DNA from: Prosopocoilus inquinatus
Taxonomy: Eukaryota > Arthropoda > Insecta > Coleoptera > Lucanidae
Assembly (NCBI GenBank): GCA_036172665.1
Contig: CM069870.1
Location: 29,114,001 to 29,178,000 of the forward strand
Length of the DNA stretch: 64,000 bases
Reading direction: 5' to 3'
The translations under genes were made by a program, and so were the position numbers. The notes under the pieces were generated by a model, which worked only from the letters and a program-made list of their open reading frames with translations, was not told where the DNA came from and made no database searches. Below, piece after piece: positions 11,001 to 23,000 of the stretch (position 1 is its first letter; every line of letters begins with the position of its first letter).

Positions 11001-14000
11001 CTTTTAAATCTTTTGTAAACGTTCTTCACCTACTCTCAATCAAGTCAACTGGATGTAAGTTTAATAAACATGTACTTACATTAACCAAGTACAGTAAGAT
11101 GCATTTTACGAGTCGTAGTTTCACATTTAAATTTCAGTGTGAGAAGATATGGCGGTATTTTTACAAAGACATCTTAATTGTACCATAAAAACGCCTACAG
11201 TTAATTTATATCAATTTTAGAGTTCATGTAGACTAATTTATACTCCGTCATATGTTATAGAAAGAGATGGCAACGAAGGATCCTTCAATCACATAACAAT
11301 ATCTAGAAAAGGACAATCAGCAGTATGCATCTTTGATTTATCATTTCTAGGGCCCCTAGAATCGTATATGACATATTTATGATTAATCTGGATTGATATT
11401 ATAGGTGAATTATGAACGTGAACCACAGTTTTCGACACGAAAATCTCGGAATCAAAATTATCCTTTTGTGCTGAAGGTTATTCTTTGTATTCTATGAACA
11501 GGTAGATTACGAAAAATAGCCTCCCCCATATAAAAGAAAACATTTGGATTCCTGAGATTTCCACATGTTGAAAATCTGCAATCGTGGTTTACGTTCGTGA
11601 TTCTCGGCCAATGTTAACTCAGCTTTTTTAACAGAATTCTTTTAAAGAAAATATTACGTTATTTGCGGTTAAAGAACTGAGATTAATTGAAACAAGCGCA
11701 CCCGCGGTGCGTTTATAAAGAAGTCGTAAACTTTTTTATTGGCTGCCGCTTTCCTTTCTAAAGTGCGAAATTATGAAACTGCGAGTGGTTAAATTACTTC
11801 GAATTACACTCTTGGCTTACTTACTTCATGTAAATACATCGTATTTATTGTAGGCGCAACACAGTAAGGTAAAGACCTCAATCTCGACGTCAGTTTTGCT
11901 ACTTTTTAACCTTTTAATTCCGCCTCTCACAAAATCAGTTCCCTTACTTTTGAGTGCTCCCTCGTATATTACACACATCTCGTCTTAACATGCCAAGGCT
12001 AAAAAACTGCACGCCATGCAGTTATTTCCCGGGATTGGGAATAGCAAAAACGCCAAATTTTCCGGGGATTTCCGGGACAGAGACCCTAATGAAAACTGTC
12101 GTGTCAGAGTTTAAGATCAGATGATTAGGATCACACCAAACAGGCGTCTTTCTGCCGACTGAAACCATTACTGAAATGTCATCTGCAAATATACAGGTAC
12201 TATACCCGCCAAAAAAATCTGGGGCACGTAACATGTCCTGCTATAAATGCAAAGTATGATCACGACTGATCAATTAAGGAATCAATTCTATAACTGGGCT
12301 GCAGTTAAAAAACGTTGATAGTAATACTCTTTTAAAGTTCAACCGAGCTTTCAGAAAATTTATTTCCTTTGTCAAGGTTTCTACAAAACAAATTTTAAAA
12401 TTAATAATTAATAATAAGAACAATTTAACATGGTTACTTGCTCATTAATGAGTAGCCAAAGTTAAACCACTAGTTATAATAATAATAAATATCATTAAAA
12501 ATAAGTTTTAAGAATTAATTTGAAATTTATATTTTTTGACAGCTAAATTATTTGCGAAATTTAGAAAATTGAATCACAATAGAAAAATTGTTTATTCATT
12601 ATTAGGTAATACGATGTAAATTTTGATTTCCAACATCTTGATTGTCTTTCTTTTTAGTTTTAAAATTTAATAGGTAAGTATAAATACAACTAAGTTTCTC
12701 AATATCAGTTCTTTTGTTGATACTTTTTTTATTACAAAAAATATGACACATTTCAATAAAAACTCATTGACTCAAAATTGGTTCAATAAAAATTTTTGCA
12801 TCTTCAAAATTAATCTTATGGTCTTCATTATTGGCATGTTCAGATAAAGCACAAGCATTAGGTCTAAGTCTAATATCACTTTTATGAGAAATAATTCTCG
12901 AATGCAGAGTTCTTGATGTTTGACCAATATAAACAGAATCACAATCATGACAAGGAATTTCATATATAGAATTAATTTGTTTGAATTTGTTAAATGGATC
13001 TTTAACTTTTGTAAAAAGAGACTTAACTGTTAATAAATTTTTAGTTGCAATCTGAATGTTTTTGTTTTTTAGTACTTTTATTAGTCGAGATGTAAGATTT
13101 GGCATGAATATTAAAGATCTAAAAACTTTACCAACATTAATTGTTTGTGAATTGTTATTAATTTGAGAAATGAGTTTTATTCTTTGTTAAGTATTGAAAA
13201 TTAACTTATTAACTTATTTAGCATTGCAATAGGATAACTATTTTTTATCAGAATATTTTCTAATTTGTGTAAGTTCTAAAATCATATTAATTTTCATTTT
13301 ATATGAATGACAATAATGAAAGTTAATATAACGCCCAGAACTAATAGGTTTCGTGTACCAATCAATAATGATTGTATTGTTTTTTGAACGAATAACTTTC
13401 GTGTCCAAGAAAGGAACACTCCTGTCTAAATTTTCCGAAAGCTCGGTTGAACTTTAAAAGAGTATTACTATCAACCTTTTTTGACTGCAGCCCAGTTATA
13501 GATTTGACGTCCTGCTATAAATTTGACGAAGTGGAACCATAGAAACAAGCTCCAAATAGTAAGTTAAAGCTGCATTCAAACTGATAAAATAACTCAAAAA
13601 TGCATGCAGAGAGTTGTCCCAGATTTCTTTGGCCCGCGTAGTAGAACCTAATAAAATAAAGTTCGATTAAATTAGCAAAGAATGAGTGATTTTTATTTAT
13701 TTTGAATTTCTAATAAAAAGTAATTTTCCATTTTTTTATTATTAAACTATTAGTTCCATTATTATTTTTTAGCGATAAATAAATGAAAACGTCTAGCAAG
13801 AAATAAATGAAAACGAAAATTACGTTTACATTTATAATTTTTCATCTTTACAACATATCAAACTTTTTACAATGTTATTAAAGAAAGAACAAAAATGAAA
13901 ATTAAAAAAAATAATTTTTTAAATGAGTAGGCTAAATTCATGGGTGGCGGATTAACTGGAGGAGTCAACAAAACTAATTTCTAATATTATTTAATTTATA

Positions 14001-17000
14001 CAATTTTGGAATCTTTTAGTGCAAGGCATGAACATTTTTGACTGGCAAAAAAATTTATAATTTATCGCATTTCTCAAGGTGTCATGAATCGTTTTCGTAG
14101 ATCTGTATAAATTTTAATCAAAATGCTCTTCAAACTAAGATATTTATGGTTTAAACATACGTTACATCATCAATTGCTTAATAAACAACGTAATTTTGTC
14201 CATGAGGAAGGTAGAATGATTTTTTTTTATTATTTTATTTTTCAATAAATAAATTGAAGGAATCTTTATTCACAAAAAAGGTGTACCCAATGGATTATAA
14301 AAATTGTTATTAAAAAATACGCATCTTGAGATGCACAACATTTTTTATTTCACACAACTGTCTATTGTCTTTTGATAAACATATGTGATACATTACATAA
14401 GCGTAACCAACAGTTGTACAACTAGCAGTGCAATTATTATCTTTTAATTAAAAATTCAAAGTTAATGTAAATAACATAAAATCTTGATAATGCGATTTCA
14501 TGGAATTTTAATTTTTTTTTTTTAATGTAACACTGATGAACCGTTGAAATTGATTCGATTAAGTTATAGATATTTTTTATTTATACTTTCCTAAATATAT
14601 TTTTTAAAGTCACATTTTCAAAACTAGTTTTACTTTTTATGAATAATGTAATTTATTAATTTATTATTTTTCGTCTTGCTGCTAAAGCTAAATTGTTGAA
14701 TACATATCGGCTTTGTAGCATTCTCTCCACTTTGCAGTTAGTATTCATATTATTCTTTCCTCTTACGAATTGCGAATGTACTATTATAAACTGTTTAATG
14801 CTTAATTACACTTTTACTTCTACCGAAATGTATATGAGATTCCTAGTATTATTTATAAGTCCATACTGAGTTCAACTGACGTCAGTGTTGACACAGATTA
14901 TTAGTGGAACGAAGTGAAATCTGTAATTCCCCTATTAAATAAATTTTGTAAGAATACATTGTTAGTTATTATTTACCAAATAGTAAAGATGCATAAAGCT
15001 TCAAGATTTTACCTTCAGACATTTTCTAATTATCATTTGTGTATCGAGATGTTTTACTTATTATTAGGGCTTTTCAATACTGCAAAAATGAATTCAAAAT
15101 GTTTCATCATTATTGCTATACCCACTTGGATATAATAACATTCTTAGAAAATAAAAAAAATGCGTAAAGAATGTTTGTCGTATGAATGAGAATTTTACAA
15201 GTTAATCTGCTTCTTTTTTATATATAGGGCAATTCAAAATAAAATTGTTTCCGGATATTTTCAGAATATAATATTTTTTTCCAAAGGTAATAATAAGAAA
15301 TTGGTAACAACGTGTTACGCTTTTAGATCTGAACTACTCGAAGATGGTTCAGATTATCAAAACGTAACAAACGAAATTTTTTGCGCTAAATAATCTAAAA
15401 AATATTTTCACAAATTTTTTGTGAAATGTAATAAAATTAAGAAAATAGTGATAAATTCCTAAAACCACCGTCTGAAAGCACTCCTTAAAAAGAAGGAAGG
15501 ATCTAACAATTCCTTGTATATACGCAGTTAGATGCTTTGATTTTAAAATATTTTTGTAAAGTATTATTCATGATTTTAGTGCAGCGTTTCCCAAACTGTG
15601 GGGCGTGCCCCGCTAAAGGGGGACGCAGCACAATAAATAGGTAAAAACAATTGAACGCAAATGGCAACTAATTTATCATCTTATTTTTTACAAGAAATTG
15701 CTTATACAGCCCTTCCCACCCCCGTTAACTTCTTTATTTTTGACTTGAGAAAAAAGTCTTTATTATAAAACTTATACATATACACTGATTCAAAGTTCTT
15801 GCTGATATTTACAGAAAAAACAAATGAACATCGCATAATTGAGATATAAACTGAAATTTTAATTTTTTAATTGTTATTTGGTATCTGAAATAATAATGGC
15901 CTTTCTTTTATCTTTTAAAACTTTGTTTAATTAAAATGTAACGATAATTCACGTTTTATACCACGAGTTTCTAACGGGATCGGGATCGGGATTGGAGGTC
16001 GGTGAAGACGTGAAAGGGGTCGATGAACCTTTATTAGGGGTCTGCTAGGGTCTTTCAGGGCATCGGAGTTGTTAAGTTTTGTGTAATGAAGGTCTTGCTG
16101 AATAGTTTATAAAGAGAAGTAAAAAATTTACATATAATATTAAATGAATTTCAATTAGCTCGTATAAACGAGAAAAAAAAGACGTTTAATTGATTATCAA
16201 TCAAAACCCTCCCAAAATACGAATAAAATCGAATGAAATAAAAACAAAGGACGATCGTCAAACAAGACAGGACGAATATAATAATTGTGTGAAACTCATT
16301 AAGTCAAATTGATATAAACTGACTTTTACCAGAATCAAAAATTTAATTCGATTTAATAATTAATAATTAAAAAATAAAACACATAAAATAAATTCGCCAA
16401 AAATGGCGATCAATCGGCGGAGTTAAAATGTAAAATAAAATAATCTTAAATCGTGTAAAAAAAGAAACAACAGACAAAAAACAGGATGATTAGTTGTTAA
16501 TTTAAAAATAAAAAATAAAGGTCCATCACTTGATTGTATTAATAGTTAAATAAAATAGAGTTAGATGAGGATTGTATAAAAATAAAGGGTGATGATAAAG
16601 TTAGGACCAAAATGAAAATTATGTAAAATTAGCAATAAGTCAAATTGATTTAAAAATTGACAAATGTTGTCACGATCCAAAGAATAATCTGTAAATTTTA
16701 TAATTTAAAAACAAAATAAAGTCAAATCAACTAAAAGAGAATATAAAATGGCAATCAATCGACGGCATTAATGTATAAAATAAATTCACATTCAATCAAA
16801 CTAAAATCAAAACAAATCAGCGAAAAAATAATGGTAAATAGTAGTTAAAAAATACAAAAACAAATAAGATATATTAAAAGAAAGAGAAAGGGAGGCGTGA
16901 ATCATAACACAGCTCAAAAGGGGGTCGCGAAACCTAAAAGTTTGGGAAACGCTGTTTTAGTGACTAACAAAAAATTAAAATAAATCGTATTTGTCCAAGG

Positions 17001-20000
17001 TCACTAATAACGCATGCAAATAAATCAAAAACTCTTTTCATTATTTTTTTGCTAACAATATGGAGTTGACTTGTTTCGGTTTATAATCGTTATCAAATCT
17101 GTTAAATAATAAATAAATAAAATTAAAAATAAATTTTGTGCAGCTTAAGCGGACATTTTAAGTTAAAACACTATCGATAGTGTTTGTAGTTTCAAGTTAA
17201 AATATTCATAATTGAAGTTTGTTCTTGTCCGATGAAAATAGTAAGTACAAAGTTTTTTTAATCTCAAACCGGACAGAAAATACACTTTTTTTCACTCCTG
17301 ACGAAGCTATAAATCTATAGCGAAATGTTGAGTGTGTTTCCCTTCATTTTTCTGTCCGGTTTGAGATTAAAAAAACTTTGTATTTAAAATATTCACTTAA
17401 TGACCCTACGCATTGAACGCCTAAACTCAGCTTAACTTTAACCTCCACTTAGATTGTGACTGACACAATGTTGTGAACCATCAAATGTCAAATTATAAAC
17501 GTAATTCAAATTTAAACTCGGCTTAAGTGTTCGGTGCAGACGGCTCTAAGCTGCGCAGAATTTTGAGGAGAATTTTTAATTTTAAATTTTAGATCATTTA
17601 TATTGCCTTCTTTTCACTACCAGCCGAAATTTGAAATTTATTGAATTATTATTAGTCTTAGGATGTGTTTAGACGTCGTCAGAGTTACCCTACATGGACC
17701 AATTTAGTGTGCAGCGCAGACGCATACCAGTAAATAGCAAACATTCGCCACCCGTGAATTGCGTAGCCATTGCATTGCAATGCTAGAGATGTCCGAAGTA
17801 TGATTATTATTATTAAATATTGTTACTTTTCTTCATCTTTAATATAAAATAGTAGTTGACTGTAATAAAAAAAAAGCTTTAAGATGGAATTTCTATGTTT
17901 AAAGGACTAAAAAATCACTGAAAAACCCAATTTTGTATTGAAACTGTATTGTAAATAATTTAATTTAATAATTTGTAAAAATATCTCAAGCCTATCAGTT
18001 TGTTGTTAGTAACAAAGTACGTAGAATAAATTTATCATCCAATGATATCCTATCTAATTTCGCAAGACAAATATGGGTTAATTAAACAACTAACACAAAT
18101 AAACGTTAGTTAAATGTGAAAAAACTCTTACAAACATACACAAAAAATAAAAATACGAATAACAGAGTGTTGTCACTTGTCAGCGCATAGGAATTCTCAG
18201 TATAAAAGTTCGTAAAAGGGGATTAACAGAAAATAAACAGACATGAGTAAAGGAGTATATAAAACCAGCGCAGAAGTGGTTTACTAACGAGTTTTACGTC
18301 TACCTGTGCAAGATGAAGAGTTCAATGTTTGCCCTCCTCTTTGTTGCGGTCTGCATCGCAAATGTGTTATCTCTACCCGCCGAGGGACTTGAAGGTAAAT
18401 TTCACCGAGTTTTATTGTTATTAAAATTGCATTAATTAATATTTATTGTGCATAAAATTCATATTACAATTTCTGCACTGTATATTAAATTGCTTCTTGA
18501 ATGTTATTAAAATAACGGTATATGATTCCAAAAATCTCAGATCTTGGGCAGCAGTGAAAAAAGACTTACAATTAGAACAGTGCACTTTACTAGAGTAAAC
18601 AAAACACAACATATCTAGAAAATAAAAAAAACAAAACCTATATGCAAAACACAATAAAAATCATCAGTTTACGGACTGTTGAATTTCTTCACCATTAATT
18701 TCAAGATATTTTTTGACCATACTTTTTTGCATTTCTTTATACTAATCAACACGAGCACACATTTTCATTATTACTTATAATTTACTTAGAATTACCTTTT
18801 ATCGTTAGGAAGCAATTTCTAATTTGAAACCCTTCAAATTATTTCAACAGAGTTTATTCTACAGATATATTCTAATGATTAACTTGTCTTACTTGCAAGT
18901 GCATAACGGGTGCCAAAAAAAGAACGGGCTCAATACTTAACGTTACTTTTTCTGATCAACAATATACTGAGTGTCTCATACCATACAGAGAAAATTAAAA
19001 GAGTAGCTAGAAGAGAAAATTGAAGCTTTTTTCTTAATATACTTCAAAAAATCTAGTTACAAGTTACAAGAGTTTAAATGAGAAGTAATTAATTAAGAAA
19101 AAAGTTACTACCCGCAATAAAAATTTAACTGTTACCTGAAGAGTGCTTTAGATGAAACAACTATTTTAAAAAAGTGTAATCACATAAAAGTTACGACTAT
19201 TTCATTTTTTCTTTTTATGTCCAAAAACGGCTGTTCATATTGTAAAGAACCGCTGATTAATGAAAACAAAACTAGAAAACTGGTCGACGTAAATATTTTG
19301 TGAATGGTGGATTTGATAAATTTAGAACAGATAAAACAGCGACATCTTACGCTCGTAAAATCGTAAGATGTCGCTGTTTTATCTATTCATAACTCTTACA
19401 TCGCAAGTGCGAATAAATTGGACAAGTCGTTTTTGTTTGCAGTGGGAATGTCGAGCTACGTCTCTGCAGACGAAGCCCCAAGCAGGGCTGAAACAGCTGT
19501 ACAGAGGCTGCTCGAGGTTTTCACTGCAATCAAGAACGATTTGCCAAAAAACAAATTTTGATAAACTTAGAGTTTATTTAATAATAAAGTTATAGCATGT
19601 GAAATATATTTCATTATATAAATTAAAGAAAAAGTGAAGAAACTCAAATTATCGTAACTTTCTTATTATTGTGTTTTGGTCAAAACCGCATTAATAAAAA
19701 AGTTTTGCTTTGATCTCCTGTAGCTACCCTTCCATACGTTTTGAGACACCCGGCACAGATTTTTAGACTAAAGTCCGGTTTATACACTGACAACTAATGG
19801 CGTTAATTTCCCCTTCGACAGAGGTTTGGAAGTAACAAAGCCATGGAACACTTTACACACATAAAGTACACTCCCGCTCCTGAGGTCCTGGCAAGTCTAT
19901 GATTTAGGTCCCTATCGGACAACCACCATAGAAAAGAAACTAAGGAATTCTGATCGTCTTAAGACCAAGCGATTTGTACAGTTTCGTCAAGAACTAACAA

Positions 20001-23000
20001 TTATGAATCCCTTTATTTTAATTCTTAGTGTTAATGTTTAGTTAGTTGAGTTTAAATGCTCCCGGTTAGCTACTTTTTCTAATAATATATTAATCAGGTC
20101 AATAACTACACCATACCTTTTTTCAATCAAGAAATTGGGCCTCCACGAAGGTAGTTGCAGCGAGCATGCGTAATTATTAATTATTAGGAGTATTTGTTTA
20201 CAAAAACGATGCAAGAAATTCTAAATGTAATACTAGTAATATATCTAAATGTGAATTGTTAATTAAAACTGTTTATTATTAGTTGTTAGTAACTGTATAA
20301 ACCAAACATAATTTATCTTAGTAAAATTTCGCTTCGTTAAAAAGATAATAATAATGACATGACTCTAAAGATGTTTTGTACATTCATATTTTTACAACAA
20401 CTTATTTTTTAGCCTATTTAATCGTAATTTAATATCAAAAGGTTATTTCAGTTGCCGTTTCGAAATATTTGATTATCAGTTTTTGCATTTTGCACGTTCT
20501 TCCCGTCAAAATTTTGTGTGCTTGAGAATTTTCAAAAAACGGTATATACATCTTCTGTTAGTCGCTAAATCAGACAAGTTTTTAGAATACATACAGGATG
20601 TCCCAGAACATTTAAATATTTATAGGGCATGTAACACCGACGAAAACAAGTTAAGATGTTAAAAAATTGTATTTATCTCGAAAATGGTCGATTTGTGTGG
20701 AATTCATTCCTTATATGATCAGTCGTGATCATACTTCGCATTTGTGGATTTATGTACGTTCAGAATTTTAACTTGTTTCTCGACCGTACCATACTACATG
20801 CTCTGTAAATATTTGGATGTTGTTTTGGGACACCTAGTATATAAATGTTAAATATGAGTTTTTACGCTTACAGTATAGGTTTGTAATAAAATAATTGCTG
20901 TGATCTGAAATAATACGAAATATTACGATAGGTGTCTAATAGATTAGCTATGTCTTTAGTTCGACGTAGAGATATCGTTTCAAAAATCGATCTTTTCAGT
21001 TAAAATATCGATTACATTTTCGATCTTTTTTTCATCTAGATCTTATTGAATCGATTTTATTTTTTACGAAATCGAATCGATCGAAAATAATGTAAGTTAT
21101 CTTTTTATTTGAGTCGGGGACAGGACAAATATGGCAACTGTTAATTTATTATTTATTTCTCAATGTATCCAACCACACAGCATAAAATAGCACCAATCAC
21201 AGTTTCCTTTAATTATGCATTCCATTCATCACCCGATATTATCCCGTACCGTGCCCAAGAGCAGAGTTTGTATGAACTGCTTTACTCAAACAGCCAATAC
21301 TACCACCTCTTAAAATTTTAAGGCCCTGTTTTTAATTTTTAACTAAAAAATTATCTTATCTGCTCCGTAATATCCGTAGAAATCATTGCCGATATAGCTG
21401 TCTTTAGGGAGTTTATGAAGTAGATAAATTTAAAGAAGGTAAAAAGATTGGTCCTAAAACTTTTCCCTGAAACATTCTGTGTACATTTCAGAGGCAATAA
21501 ATTTAAAACAGATGTTTTTTTTTTTCAGAAATACGAGAAAAACGTGCCACCAGTTTTGTTTGTTCTGCATGCCCATTTTCGTGCCCTAGAGGAGGAGCAT
21601 GCATAAAAGGCGTCTGCACATGCTTTCAACAGTTAGGAACGTTTCCGGGATCTAAAGTGCCAGGAAGCAACAAAAACTAATTCTGCCTACATTAAAGAGC
21701 GATAACGGAACCGACTGACAAACAATTTTATTGCCATTTTTTATAATGATTCTTTATTCCTAGATTTTAATTACTGAGTAAATAAAATTATATACAAAAA
21801 TTATCCAATTCTAATTAATCCTATGATGTAATTTTTGGAATTTTTCTTCACAATTCAAAGAAATGATCAAATAGTATAAAGATTCCACGAAAAGTCCTCT
21901 TAAGATGGGCACAGAAAGGCGCGTTCTGAATGCTCCACAGATGTTATTAGGTGACCAACGAACGTACAGTCGTGCGCAACTAAAAGACACCTCTTGCGCG
22001 CAAACTTTGCCCTTCAGACCTTGTCCTTGTCCAGCAGAGATATCAAATTGTAGCATTTAAGATGCGCGCGCCTCTATTGTATGTACGGAACATATTCGGC
22101 AGTAGAAACTGCACTGAATAGCAGTTTTAATCTTATTATTTTGCATTCGTTTGGCAGTTGACATTATCTGTGCAGAGTTTACAGCGCATCCATTCTGCGT
22201 CAATTTTTATAATTTCTTGCTTAAGTAAAAAAATAAAATAAAGTAAATATTATTAAACAGTTTGCTACGAATAATTATTTTAATTCAAGAAAATATAATT
22301 CCCTTGAAAAATGTATTTATTTTAACTGTCTTGTTTACTTTTATGCATGGAATTAGCTCTTATAATTTGGTCGTATTATAAAATGAAAGTAATATACGCA
22401 TGCATATAAAATAATGTAAATTAAAACAAAATTTTATTTTAAATAATTTCCAAATACAATCCATTAAAAATATGTTCAACAATAAATTTTCCAAAAAATT
22501 AAACACGGATTCAAGTAATAAACAAAAGGTCAAATGACTAAATTTATCAAGCCATCGATTAGTAAAAAAAGGTAAAAATAAGATAAAGAATCTGATTCCT
22601 TTCCTTCTGTTCAGATCATGAGCTTAAAAATCAAAAAATCTATTCGTCTAGTGTCCTAACTTCAAGTTAATTTTTTGTTTAGATATATCGTATCGTACAT
22701 TGTTGTCACTTTTCGTATTCTATTCCTATTTCTTTTAATACTGTTTACTTTTCTAAATTGAAACCGGATTCCAAATTTTAATTCGAAATTAGAAATATCA
22801 CAGCGAAGTCAGATGTTGGTTATCTGTAAATAGAAATAAATTAACTTACCCTCGACTGTAAAAGGTCCACACGATTTTGAACTTCGGTTTCGTTATACCT
22901 CGCAAAATTACTATGAAGTTGTTGACTCAAATTGATTCGTACATCGGTTTCGCAATTTATTTTGAACAGTACGAATATTCCGGTACAAATTTGCAATATG

